A stretch of DNA of 64,000 bases from Hemileia vastatrix (lineage: Eukaryota > Basidiomycota > Pucciniomycetes > Pucciniales > Zaghouaniaceae). The translations under genes and the position numbers were made by a program. The stretch covers positions 20,046,633 through 20,110,632 of the forward strand of contig JASXTE010000008.1 in NCBI GenBank assembly GCA_030280995.1, written 5' to 3'. Positions 1 to 11,370 of this stretch are shown piece after piece (position 1 is the stretch's first letter; every line of letters starts with the position of its first letter). The notes beneath the pieces were generated by a model. That model searched no databases. It had not been told where the DNA came from and saw only the letters and a program-made list of their open reading frames with translations.

Positions 1-874
1 GACTCTTATTTTTGGGATGTTTAGAAGATTGGATAGGGAGTGAATTTGTTCTTGAAAAGTATTTATTGTTTTCTTTATTAATACTTGTTTTAAAATTCTT
101 TCCCTTTCCTCTAGAGACATCTGTGGAGTGTTGCTGTTGGTGGGAGAATCCTATCCCACCATTTTAGCTTCCTGTAACAGGTCTTTCAGCTCCTGGTCTT
201 AAGTTATAAGGTTTTGCCTTATTACTCACAATGTCATTTTTATGTTCACACATTTTTACATGGAATTTAAATCAAAAATTGTAATTTGAGATATTAAAAC
301 TTCAAAAAGGAGTTTTATTAGTACTAATTAATACTACTAAGGTAAATTTAATTGCTTACTTTTTGGTTTAAGTGAATTTATAAGTGCCAAAAGTCAAATA
401 TGCTTTTATGTGGTCACTTGATATAACTGGTCTACAATATGTAGCCATGTTTTTATCTTTAAAAAAGAAAATTTTTCAGTAATATTCTTTCTAAATAATC
501 ATGAGTTTTACAAACAAATAAAAGGGAATTCAATTCCTGTTTTTAAAGTAAAAAAATAATCAGTTTTTATTATCTGGTTTATCATCTGCAAATATCACAA
601 AATTAATTGGTCAATTGATAGACTCCCACTAATAAAATTTTTTATGTTAAATTAGTGATAAAATTTTTGATTCAATATCACAATTTCATTATACAAAAAG
701 GCTTCTTCTTCTTAAATCACTATATAAGTGACCCCAAACTGTTGTAATTATGCAAATATTTCTATAGGGATTCTATTTACTTGTAGCCTCTTTTTGAATT
801 TTTACTTACTGGAAGATAACCAACAGAATTCTAGAGGAAAGGTCCCCAATTTTCAGGCTGAGTTCAAGTACATA
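1..874. other. AT-rich stretch without recognised gene
   Basis: No long open frame, splice-consistent exon chain, RNA gene or repeat terminus was recognised. The only notable composition is short A and T runs. It may be intergenic DNA or very old transposon remains. Confidence 0.5.
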
Positions 875-1135
875 CACTACGCAATATAGGGGGTGGACTT
901 GCTAGCAAGTCCCCAACCTGAACTCAGGCACAACTCAGATGGAACTCAGACTGAACTCATACTGAACTCATATTGAACTCTACTTGAAGACCCACCTAAA
1001 ACTGTTCTGCTGAGTGGTGTTTATCCCTGATTGTATGGTTCCTTTGTCAATAGCTCAATGTGTGTTCAATCTGTGGTGAACTTGAGTCCAAGGTTGCGGA
1101 CTTGCTAACAAGTCCACCCCCCATATTGCGTGGTG
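875..1135. mobile_element. CACTA-ended MITE, copy 1
   Basis: This 261-bp non-coding element starts CACTACGCAATAT and ends with the near inverse (...ATTGCGTGGTG). The inverted repeats run about 38 bp and include a palindrome of the form GGACTTGCTAGCAAGTCC. It is flanked by the triplet ATA on both sides (872-874 and 1136-1138). CACTA-type ends and a 3-bp duplication fit the CACTA/CMC superfamily, with mobilisation by a transposase encoded elsewhere. A second copy lies at 4279-4528. The superfamily assignment is inference, since no transposase of that class is in the window. Confidence 0.75.
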
Positions 1136-3661
1136 ATAGAAGTGAATAGCTTGATAAGTCAGATTTATAGAGTATTTAAATGGCTCTATATGAATACTAT
1201 AGTACAAATCCAAAAAGTATTAAAATATAACTCAATATAAGGGTCTCACTAATTATATATGGGTTACAATATTATAGTTGGTAGAAAAATAGATGTAATA
1301 ATTCAGATACTATCTAAAAACTTTAAAAGTACTATTGATATGTATTTTATTTTTATTGGTTATATATTTTGATTTTAATGATGAAAATGTAGAAAACAAG
1401 ACCAAAAACCCCTTCCTTTTATACCCAATGATCCTCCAATGAACCCCTTGATTTACCAGTCCTAAACATGGCTAATAGCACCTCATTCTAGCAAATAAAC
1501 CTGTCCAAAAACATAAAAAATGATTAAGAACTTAATTAGAATGATATCACCCGTCAACATATTGGGGTAATAGGGATAATCCATCAAAATAAATGAATAA
1601 GCAAAAAAGAGAGTATATGCATGTAATATCTTAAAATAAAAGACTAAAAAAAAGAATGAATAAAACTAAATATTACACAATATTAAGGGGTATCAACAGT
1701 AGAAATGATGAGGCTAATTATTCTAATTTACTATGTGAAATCCCCATCTAAAAATGACAAATATTGGCTGAGAAACCACTGGGAAAACCAAAAAAGGACA
1801 TGAGATGTGGGGTAACTACATGTAGTCCTTGGAAGGCGCTTGCACCAGTATATCCTTGACTAATTTAAGCAAATTTAAGTGTGGTAGTAAATTAAAGGTT
1901 CCAAGCTTGAGATTATTAATGAAATTAGTGCATTTAATAAGGTCAATGCACCTATGATTAAATTAGGACACTAAATAAGCACCTGTTGCCTATTTTAGTG
2001 TGTTTCCCCACAGTGGGCGTAGAATGTGGGATAATTATAGTGTGAAAAAGCTAACTTTGCTGAAAATGAAGCTATTCACGTGGAAAAAATGCAGGCAGTA
2101 TGTGGCCAGTACACAGAAGCCATTTCTGACATAAAAAACACCAAATTTTAAAAGTGTTATTTTTATGCACTTGAGTAGCCAAATCAATAGTACTAATTAA
2201 GACAAATTGATCTTTCATGGCACATTTTTAATATTATTAAATTTATAGTGCATATATTCAACTTTTAAGTGATTTAAAGGGCACTTCTTGTTTTTCACAT
2301 ACAACAATGAAAACAACAGATTTAAGTCTACTTAAAAATTATGTAGCCTTTTTTAAGGTTCTTAAGGTTACCCTAGCATATTCCAACTTAATATTAAGTA
2401 AATAAGACTAATAAAAGGTGGATTTATGTGTGTATATAAGGTGTTATAATGGCATATCTTGTATTTTATCATAAATTTCACTTATGTATACAGCTTGTGT
2501 ACCTTTATTTATTGTTCCCATGTATACTCCATGTGTTTAACATATTTTATAAGTAATTCTTACTCAGTCCTTGGAATATCCAGGCTGAAAACTATATATA
2601 CCCTTGTTTTTGATTTCATTGAACATTGGTCACTGAAGATTTCCATTCACATTTTTCCTTGAACCGTCATTCTTTTATAAGTTTTTTAATTATCTTATTT
2701 GCCCTTATTTTTATTATAAGTTGAGTTAATTTATGGAATTAACTTAAAATTTGGTAATCTAGGCTCCCCCCCCCCTTACTTCAATAAATCACAGGAAAAG
2801 GGTATTGTCAATTTTTTTGGTGAAAATATTTTTTGACTTGGTAAAAAATGTGTGATCCCCATCTTCTTTTATGATAAATAATAGCATGGGAGGGTATTTC
2901 CAAAAAAAAATTCACATAAATTTTTTTTATTGACTTTGAAAAAAATTTGGTGGGTGGTCTGCACCCAGAAAAAAAAATCTAATGATAAAACTAGTATTTG
3001 TGAACAAATGTAAGAAAGTGATAAATCAAAGACAAAAGACAAATTCATAAATGTAATTGATAGAAAGATAGGAAGTATTATTGAATGATTAAGATCTAGA
3101 GATTATTAGATATCAGTAATTTAGTTATAAAAAAAATGTTGAACAGTTCAAACATCTAAGGAACAAGTTACATGAATTGATGAAAAAATTTCATTTTGAT
3201 ATTAAAAAATAAATGTACTAACAGTTATTGAAAAAATTTAATCAAGGAAAGAAAGAAACTCTTTAATATCATAATTAGATTTATTTGCATTAAAAAAGGC
3301 ATGTAAAAAGGCTTGATTTCTTAATTTTTCAGCATCAGGTTGGTTGCTTCATTTTTTAAAGTTCATCAATTTTGTAACTAAATTTCAGAATTTTACAAAT
3401 TGAAATTGATTATTTTTTTTAAGTTTTCATTTTCCACTCTCTGAATTCTAACCTTATCCCTCTTTGAACCTAAAAAATCTCTGTCAATTTCTAAAAAAAA
3501 AAACTAAAATCATCTTTTGAGTGTGAAGGAAGCCACTTTTTTCTCCTTAAAAAGTTGTTGATGTTCCACTGATGTTTTCTTGTGACTCCAACTTCAATAA
3601 TTATAAGTGTGAGCTTATTTTTTATTCTGAAACAAAACTAACTTTCAAGAAACATAGAAAA
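1136..3661. other. Non-coding AT-rich stretch
   Basis: No supported gene. Open frames here are short and of biased composition. The only recognisable piece is a degenerate relative of the 92-bp repeat at 2764-2960. Confidence 0.45.
2764..2960. repeat. Degenerate copy of the 92-bp repeat family
   Basis: The order of blocks (CCCC run, 'ttcaataaat', 'agggtattg', 'caattttttt', 'ggtgaaaatattttttgacttg') resembles the unit seen clearly at 60769-61030 and, inverted, at 11150-11370. Similarity is by eye only and interrupted by indels, so this is a tentative call. Confidence 0.3.
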
Positions 3662-4218
3662 AAATCAAAAAAAACCTTGTCCATGTTTATTAAAAATACC
3701 CCCATAAGCAGAAAACCCAGCTTTTGATGTAGATTGAGTTGTTGTAAAACTAGAGGAATCCCTTTTCTTGAGTCTTTTTCTAGGAGGGGTTGATTCTTTA
3801 CCTTCTAACCTTTTACCATCAGTTACTTTCTTCAAAATTCCCTTGATTTGATGAGCCTTGGTTCTTGTTAATACATGGGGAGTAAATAAGGAATACAAAA
3901 GAAAAAAGTGATAACAAAAGTGGTGAAAGCTTACTACCATGGGCTCATCCTGCTCCATGTCAGAATATGCAGTTGGTTCTTCAACTTCAGGAGAGTCAAG
4001 CAAAGGATCTAAAGAAAAATTCTTGATTTTTTTTATGAGATTCAGTAATTTTTGTAACTTGATTCTATTGATGATACCATATAAAAAAAATAAGATTTTG
4101 TGAGGATAAATATTTGAGGAGGAAAATTTGATCAAGAAAGGAATAAAATATTAATAGACTTACTGTGGTGTGAAGGGGAAGAATCTGATTTGGAAAAGAA
4201 CTGGGAGAGAATGGAAGT
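3662..4218 (-). CDS. Possible multi-exon gene of unknown function, partial
   Basis: I do not recognise this protein. Three open stretches on the minus strand join through plausible GT..AG introns. One exon ends at a GTAAGT near 4164 and resumes after TTTCTTTAG near 4012. Another ends before GTAGTAAG near 3948 and resumes in a Lys/Arg-rich stretch (PPRKRLKKR). The tail runs to a stop at about 3662. The part upstream of 4200 begins just after CTCTCCCAG, a possible acceptor, so the nested MITEs at 4219-4644 would sit in an intron or 5' region. The chain is acidic, then basic, with no known domain. It could be a nuclear protein or a chance assembly; transcript data would decide. Confidence 0.3.
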
Positions 4219-4644
4219 CACTACCAACACTATTTGTTATGCCACAAGGCATAACAAATTCTTAAAAGTTGTGTAATGCACTATGCAATATAGGGGGTAG
4301 ACTTGCCAGCAAGTCCCCACCCTGAACTCAGATGGAACTCAGACTGAACTCATACTGAACCCATACTGAACTCTACTTGAACACCCACCTAAAACTGTTC
4401 TGCTGAGTGGTGTTCATTCCTGATTGTATGGCTCCTTTATAAATAGCTCAATGTGTGTTTAATCTGTGGTGAGTTTGGGTCTAAGGTTGTGGACTCGCTA
4501 GCAAGTCTGCCCCCCATCTTGTGTGGTGATGGTTGCATAATAAATACATAACAATTTTTATGTCCTCTGGAAATAAATAATAATTGTTATGTATTTGTTA
4601 TGCAACTGTTATGCCATGTGGTGTAACAAAGAAATTTGGTAGTG
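4219..4644. mobile_element. Outer CACTA-ended MITE, interrupted
   Basis: Ends are CACTACCAA at 4219 and TTGGTAGTG at 4644, flanked by AGT on both sides (4216-4218 and 4645-4647). Each inverted repeat contains a palindrome based on TTTGTTATGCC...GGCATAACAAA. Without the younger insertion at 4279-4528 and its duplicated triplet, the element would be about 173 bp. It has no coding capacity. The layout matches the other CACTA-ended MITEs here, but the sequence is a different family. Confidence 0.75.
4279..4528. mobile_element. CACTA-ended MITE, copy 2 (nested)
   Basis: A 250-bp relative of the element at 875-1135, starting CACTATGCAATATAGG and ending in the near inverse (...TGTGTGGTG). It is flanked by ATG on both sides (4276-4278 and 4529-4531). 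It lies wholly within another CACTA-ended MITE, so it is the younger of the two. Confidence 0.8.
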
Positions 4645-6624
4645 AGTGAAGTGAAGTGTATGAGTTAGAATGAAAGGAAGGTGATGCACAGTTTATTGAG
4701 AGGATGTGAGTATTGGTGGGCTGAATTGTGGTTGAGAAAATTTTAAAAAAGTAGGACATCTTTGACTCCATGTTTGAGACCCCAAGTACCAAATCAGCCA
4801 TGTTTCATGGCATGTTTGATGGGAATTTTTCAAATAAAACACACTAGGCTTGTTTGGTAAGGTTTGAGAACTTCCAATGAGCTCATCCCCTCCCCTCCCC
4901 CCCCCCATCCCTTGATATAATAATAAGCATAAAAATAACTTTTCATACCCTGTCTACTAGCAGGGTAGGTCCCCACTGTGGGATAAATCAACAACAATAG
5001 AACACATATATGACAAGACACTGGATAGCACCAAGTTCTCTAAAGTGCTTTATTTTTATTTTATTTTTTAGGGAAAGTTGACTTTCCATATCTTTTGTAA
5101 AGGCTCCCATCATATCATATCTTATCTTATCTTATTGTATCTTATTTTTATTTATTTATTTAATTTAATTTAATTTAATTATTTATTTTTCTTTTATTAT
5201 TTTTTTTTGGGGGGGAGGGGGGGTAGATAAAATTCATATAAATGTTCATGTTTTCATACATCACTACTTTCCATAATTTTAACTAATTGGATTCAAATCA
5301 ATCTAGAGATTGAACAAAGCCAGAAAGCCCATCTTCATTTTTTTTTTTTTTTTTTTTTTCACAAGTTAACAAGTTGTCAGAAATCTTTCACTTTACTTTA
5401 TGAGCAATGTTGTGAATAAGAGTTTTTATCTTCCTGGAGTATCATCTTATTTCATTTTTCATATTTCATCCAATAATGGAGAGGGTCATGACAAGATCAA
5501 CATGGTCAATCATTGATTGCGCGCAATTTGATGCTGAGAAGGGGGATGAATGACAATTGAAAGTTTGATCTGATTAACAACCCCACCTCAGACCATCATA
5601 ACAGAAAAGTATCCATCCACTTTTGAAGGTCAGCTGAAATCCGTCTTGTTGAACTCACTCACCACTTCTTCACCAAACATGATAAAACTTGGATGTCTTA
5701 CTAACCTCAAAGGACAACTCATCCATCTAAATCACTTGCTTCTAATCTTCAATCAACCAATGAAAAAGGGTCTCAGGAAGCAAACTTAAGGTGTCTCTCT
5801 CTGGTGATGGATGTCACCAATGAATGGTTTCTTGTCAGCTTTAGGATTAAAAATGCCTCCAACTCATGAGCTTGCTTTCAAAGTGTGTAAGACAAAATTG
5901 AGATGCTCATTGCATTAGATACCTCAGAAAGCTTTATTTACTCCACTGTAAGATTTGAGAACCCAAGCAAGTTTTCTCACATGTCACAAGGAATAGTCTT
6001 GTACAAACAACCTGAACAACATCCAGTTATCAGTCCAGTATTGAGCAGACAGTTGTACAAGGGATGAGTAATCCACAGGCTATCTTGCTTTGATTAGTTC
6101 CCACCAATCACCATTCCAACAATCAAACCTTTGGTTTCAGTTTTGTGCTGGCATATTCCAGCCCTGGAAGTTGGCATGCTGAGATTGAAAAGTAGTAAGA
6201 ATAGGTTGATAGTTTTTAGATAAGAAATATAATGAAAAATAATCAGAATAATGAAAAAAATTCATCTGACCAAAATAATTCTGAGATGTGAGCTAGTATT
6301 GAGGCGCGGGGGGGCGGGTATCATTGAGGTGGTGGTGGTTTAAGGAGAAGCAACAACCAAAAAAAAAAAAAAAAAATTATGTCGTGGCAACGACTTATTT
6401 CGGGGTACTGTACTTATGTCTCTCCAAATTTTTTTTTCTCAACCACTCCCTTCATTAAACAAAAACAAAAAATAATCTATCAAATTGAAAATTGATAATA
6501 TTCATGTTTTTTTTTCTTCTCAAAAATACAATCAATAGAATCGGAACATATAATAATCATAATCATAAAAAGAATAAGAATAAAAAATATATATCTTTGC
6601 TCATTCATTCAATTTATTTTCTTT
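4645..6624. other. Intergenic stretch with low-complexity tracts
   Basis: No gene recognised on either strand. It holds a C-run near 4895-4910, TATCT- and TTTAA-type simple repeats at about 5100-5190, a G-rich tract at 5208-5225, a T-run at about 5338-5360 and a GC-rich patch near 6302. The stretch 5460-6200 has more balanced composition but gave no readable protein. Confidence 0.45.
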
Positions 6625-7864
6625 TCATTTATCAAGTTCCATGCTCTCCCCTCCCCCTTCTCCTTCCCCTCCAGCTGCTGTTCCTTCACCAGAACCACCT
6701 CCTAAATGTGTAACAGTTTCAGAAACCACTAGCTTACGAACTTCCTCTTTCTAAAATTTTATTATCAACAATAGAATCGAAACAAATATTTGAGTGAAGA
6801 AAAAAAAAGCATGACAAGATACATTTTTTTAAAAAAAAGAACGTTCATCAATAAACAATCAAGACATAAAAACTAGAAATATATTAAGCTACTAACACTC
6901 CAGGCAGTTGTTCCTCTTCTCATTTTATAAGAAAGCTCTTTGGGAACCCGTTCATTAGGTTTGGCATAATTTCTCATCATTTCGGTACTTTTCTCCTCAA
7001 TCACACACACATCACAGTTGCTTCCACTTCCTAAATCATTAAAAATTCCTGCATATATTGCTTCGACTACTAAATCAATAGCAGCTTGACGTGACAGCTT
7101 GGGTCTCCATTTTGCTTCAAAGACTGACATAGCAGCCAATGATCCAGATCCCATAGTGACATAAGGAAGTTTATCTGATGATCCGTGTGGAGCAACAGTA
7201 AACAAATGAGGACCTGTAGGATCAACACCGCCAAGGACTAATGCCGCGCCTACATGTCCTTGATACCTGTAGGTTGTAACGCGGAGTGAAATAATGAGTA
7301 CTGAATGTAAGAATTAATAAAGGTAGAATATGTACTGAAAGAGATGTTGCTTGAGCATTGTCATTGCCGTAACGACTCTGGGTTTACGGCCCGTTGAAAG
7401 GGCATGAAGCTGGATACTATCGATGGAAAAGACATTTGTGTCAAAGTGATGTGGAATGCGGAGGAGAAATGGAAACCAACTTTGAAGAAATCATATTGGT
7501 TACGAATTCAGTGTCGGCGGCCGTTCCTGCACCACAACATCGAATGTTGTCAGAGATGAAATGAATCTTCTCGCAGCTAGAGAACAAACAAAATTGAGAT
7601 TGAGATCGGACAAGACAAGGAACATACAAGATAGATAGTAATAGAAATGATGATAGAATGAAAAGCACACTTTTTATCTGCGACAATGGGACCTTCAGTA
7701 GCACGAGTATCAGCAGCAAGACAAACGCCAGCCTCCCATATTATGCCAACAATGGTTGTACCGGTGCTAGTTGCCTTGGGTAGTAAATTTGCTAAAGATG
7801 GTACAGATTTCAGATGGGCGTTACGTTGATAATTTGAGAAGTCGAAACCGATGATTTCTGTCAT
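6625..7864 (-). CDS. PUP1: 20S proteasome subunit beta-2 (Pup1/PSMB7 type)
   Basis: This is the catalytic beta-2 subunit, which gives the 20S proteasome its trypsin-like activity. Five exons on the minus strand, 7864-7671, 7576-7481, 7416-7336, 7266-6897 and 6750-6625, join through GT..AG introns into 288 residues. A ~35-residue propeptide (FSNYQRN, KATSTG) precedes Thr36, the expected catalytic Thr1 (TTIVG). Asp17 (AADTRATEG) and Lys33 (DKNCEKI, formed across intron 1) of the mature numbering are present. Later conserved blocks are [36 protein letters not shown] and [18 protein letters not shown] chose this start because the propeptide aligns with yeast and human. The last exon ends in an unusual Gly/Glu-rich tail. 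A Copia element ends about 450 bp upstream. Confidence 0.95.
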
Positions 7865-8319
7865 TTTTAAAGGAAAAGGGGAAGAGAAGAGTGGAAAATA
7901 AAGATAAAGATAAAAACAACGATGATGAAGATGAAGATGAAGAAAGGAAGGGGACACAAGATCAATGATGACGCGGACGATCAGCCATGGTGCATATCCA
8001 ATTAGGCAAAGATCGCTCAATCAACAAGTTCCAGAAGAGTATCAAATCCACTTACTGACCAAGTAATTTAATCAAAAGAAAAGAAAAGACTCATGCTCAC
8101 ATCAAGTTTGAAGAATGAGAATCTAATCCTTTTGGTTATCATAGGCGAGAATGTCCATAGTCAACTGTCGGTTTTAGATCACTTTTGAGGGGCAATAATT
8201 ACTTTGAAAACTCTTCAACTATGATCCAATCTTTTATTTTTGGAATGCAAACAAATAAACTGAATAATTCCCCACACTGTCCGGAAAGTGGTCCTCACAA
8301 TTTTTATTTCTCATGAAAC
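7865..8319. other. Upstream region of the proteasome gene
   Basis: This is the sequence between the proteasome start codon and the Copia 3' LTR. It should contain the promoter and 5' leader. I recognise no specific element (no clear proteasome-associated control element by eye). The insertion of about 17 kb of nested transposons at 8320 separates it from its original upstream DNA, which resumes at 25489. Confidence 0.5.
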
Positions 8320-8439
8320 TGAGATGGTGGTTTATTCCAATAACATTATTCATTACTTAAGTTCAAACTCACATTTATATGCATATGTTAAGTCTAGTAG
8401 TTGAGTACTTAGTTAAGTCTATGATGTTAACCATCTACA
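8320..8439 (-). repeat. Copia 3' LTR
   Basis: A 120-bp LTR nearly identical to 25364-25483. A purine tract (GGGGGGTGTAGATGG on the minus strand), a candidate polypurine tract, abuts it. The last codons of pol run a few bases into the LTR. Confidence 0.9.
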
Positions 8440-8541
8440 CCCCCCTGCTCAACTACATTCCCCCATCCTAAAAAACTACTGTAAACGTTGATTAATTGTC
8501 TAGATTTTTCTATTAAATTAGGACCTAGGTTTTTTGTCAAT
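8427..8541 (-). pseudogene. Copia pol, C-terminal end
   Basis: The minus strand from 8541 reads on from the RNase H frame that stops at 12281 (LTKNLGPNLIEKSRQLI...), ending at TAA 8429-8427 within the 3' LTR. The split codons rejoin when the AAT target duplication is counted once. This shows the DNA transposon between them is a later insertion. Confidence 0.8.
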
Positions 8542-9802
8542 AGGGGGTGTCAGTTCTGGCAAATCCGCACTTAACTTAAGTGCGGATTTCAAACCAAATC
8601 AGCACTTAAGTTTTGCAAAAAAGTCACTTATTTCAAAAAAGGGTGTCAGTTATGACCTCAAATCAGCACTTTTTTCCCGTTTTTTTTCACAACCACATTT
8701 TGGCCACAAAACATCCCTTCCTTTCTTACCCCATCCCTGTCACATGTGACACACTGACCTTCCTCGCTACCTACCCATCAATCCTCGGCACACACCCCTT
8801 CCTGACATTTTCAATATTTTGACCAGGCATGTTTACATTCTTTTTTACTTATTTCTTCTACTTCTTAATCTTTTTTCTATGGGTGTCAGTTCTGACCTCA
8901 AATCAGCACTTTTTTCATGATTTTTTTTTTTTCAAAACCACATGTTGGCCACATCATCCCTTTCTTTCCCATACCATTTTGTACTCTCCAAATGTCCTCT
9001 TTGTGTACTTCATTCACTTGGGTTGGTATTTTGGTTTGTTGCATATTCATTTTTTTTAGAATTTACGGTGAAAATTTTTTTTTTGGATGGCTCATTGGTT
9101 TTCTTTCACCAGCTCAACATGAAATCGCATATTTGCTGAAATTGCATATTTTGTCAGTGATTTTTTTTTCATTCATCCCTCATATCCTTTTCCTATTCTC
9201 CTCCAACATCCCTCAAACAATTTGGTTTCATTCATTTTGTCATCTCATCTCTCCAGGTAAGTCACTTTATTCTTTTTTTTTGATTTTTTGATTACTAATT
9301 ATAATTTTTTTTGTTTTTTTCTGTTTATTTTATTTTTTTTATCTAAATTTTTTTTGTAAGTGGTTATTTTGGATTTCAATGGTATAATTAACCTTTTTTT
9401 TCTCTCCCTCTTTACTTTCTTTTTTAGCTCCATCACCCTACTCTTCATCCCTCCTTGGAATGGTCATTATCCCCCCTTTCCCTTATTTCACTTTTTTTTG
9501 GCTCCATTTCATTGAAACACATACATTGCACATTCTTTATGCATTTCACTTACTCCATATTCAATTTACCCACAATTCCAACATCAATCTTTCTCACTCT
9601 ATTTTTCCTACTTTTCAATCAAGGTAAGTTTCATCTCCTTTTTTTCATGCCTATATGATATCTCATTCCTTTTATGAAAAGTTCATACTTAAATATATGT
9701 ATGACTCTTATCTGGATAACAGTGAACTTATAAAACTCCTTTTGATCTCATCTTCATTACCACTTTTCAAGTTTTTGTAAAATTTTGAAAATCAGACTCG
9801 GA

Positions 9803-10135
9803 ATTAGGGTTAGGTTTATTCAAATCTAATGTTCTTTTTACTGAAGATTCTCCTGAAGGCTACCTTTCATTTCCCACAAACAGATTTGAATTTGATTCAG
9901 TGGTTGCTGAGATATTGACCATTAAAGTTGAGCCTTTTTTTCCAATTTAAATTTTTATTTCATTTTTTTATGTAACAAATTAGGGTTAGGTTTATTTAAA
10001 TCACATGTCCTTTAACTGAAGATTCTACTAAAGCATATCTTTCATTTCCCACAAACAGGTTTGAATTAGGTTCAGTGGTTGCTGAGATTTTGACCTTTGA
10101 AGTTGAGCCTTTTTTCCAAATTTCACTTGTCTTAT
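9803..10135. repeat. Two-copy tandem duplication, unit about 176 bp
   Basis: Copy 1 starts at 9803 and copy 2 at 9979. Both run from ATTAGGGTTAGGTTTATT to GTTGAGCCTTTTTT with scattered substitutions. No coding function was seen. Confidence 0.8.
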
Positions 10136-10237
10136 TTCACATTTTTATATTGCATATTTAGAGGATAAGAATTCTGAAACTCTTATATGATTATTATCTA
10201 GGCATTTCAATTATATAGGCATATATTTGTTGCTCAA

Positions 10238-10847
10238 GAATATCACTAAAGCTCAAAAAGATGAAGATTTTCGCTTATGGGACACTCTACCTTAGTTTAA
10301 CTCTTTTCTTGCTCTTTGACTCAAAAAGCACTGTAATAAAGCATTTGAAAAAAATCATGAACTTGCAACCAAAGTTGGAATACCGAATTGGTGTGACTCC
10401 AAATGGGAAGATATCAGCCACGAATATCTTTTATTTTCTAATGTTATTATCACTCATTCTGGATTTCACAATAAAATTCACACCGATACCAAGGACACCA
10501 ATTTTCTTACTTTTGGTATATTCTCATATATCAAACCGATTACTGGCCAACCAATACCATCTCCAGCTAAAATCAAATGACATGGTTTATATTTTCCAGA
10601 CCACCGGTGCATCATTGATTTTGGTTTGGGAAATGGTATCATCGAAACTATTTGGAATTCTTCTAAGGATAATCATCAAATGACCAAGGCTCCTCCTGGT
10701 TTGGAATCCTGTCAAGATTTAACACATTTTGGTTGCTCATTTCAAATCAGTCATAAGTTGATTCAAAGAATCAATAAGGTAATGAAAGAAGGTAAAGTTA
10801 ATCGATTTAAAAAAACTTTATTTAGATCCAAAAAGTATGGGGATTAG
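10238..10847 (+). pseudogene. TET/JBP-like 2-oxoglutarate/Fe(II) dioxygenase, fragment
   Basis: TET/JBP enzymes oxidise 5-methylcytosine or thymine in DNA. In the frame containing codon 10439 one reads FSNVIITHSGFHN, then KIHTDTKDTNFLTFGIF, in which H-T-D is the iron-binding HxD motif. Further on are DHRCIIDFGLGNGI and NSSKDNHQMTK, where the His fits the distal iron ligand, then FGCSFQISHKLI near the end. This order matches the fungal Tet-like oxygenase family. The frame is broken by stops near 10293, 10317 and 10575 (TGA after AKIK), so it is dead here. No intact N-terminus is visible. Iyer and colleagues tied fungal TET/JBP genes to KDZ transposons; here the remnant sits within Harbinger-type ends. 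Confidence 0.7.
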
Positions 10848-10854
10848 AGTTGTC

Positions 10855-11370
10855 ATCGAAAATTTTTTATTTTTTCATAAATTTTTAATAAATATTTTTT
10901 ATGTATCAATTTCCTCAACTAAAGTAATGGGCCCATGACCTTGTGTTGTATAAATGGTAATCATGATAACATTTATTTGTTTCATGGGGTTCCTCTAGCC
11001 TATACCTGTGGAAAGTCCCAAACTTTTGTTTCTAGATTTGATCTGCATTTTGGCTTGAGGGATTGTCATTACTTTAAACTAGGGAAAGTGATATATATTA
11101 GATATTTATTTAATAATTTACGTAATTATATTAAATTTAGATGACTTCCACCACTTAATTCAATAAAATGCAGGGGGGGGGGTATTGCCAAATTTTCAAA
11201 TCTGACATGTGAAATTGATGACTTAGAAAAATTTTGGTGATATCCACCCCTTGCTTCAATAAAATGCAAGGGAGAGTATTGCCAATTTTTTAAAACAGAT
11301 ATAGAATTTTTTTGACTTGTAAATATTTTGGTGAAAATTTTTGACAAGAATGTGAAAGTAATTGTTTCCA
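10855..11370 (-). repeat. Dispersed repeat 'X', copy 1, inserted in the transposase gene
   Basis: Read on minus it starts GGTGGAAAC, passes through about two units of the 92-bp repeat, then a unique part (CACAGGTATAGGCTAGAGG...) and ends near 10855. The same sequence is found in opposite orientation at 60769-61330. It interrupts the Harbinger transposase right after QKPAQ. No protein was recognised in it. Confidence 0.65.

Noticed and set aside
2459..2662. 67-codon open frame on plus
   Set aside because: Hydrophobic, AT-driven composition, no splice partners or recognisable motif.
8829..9291. Phe-rich overlapping open frames
   Set aside because: They come from T-rich subterminal DNA of the Harbinger-like element and do not match any family.
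9803..9990. TTAGGGTTAGG at 9804 and 9980 looks telomeric
   Set aside because: Only two hexamers per site, both inside a 176-bp duplication within a transposon; no array.
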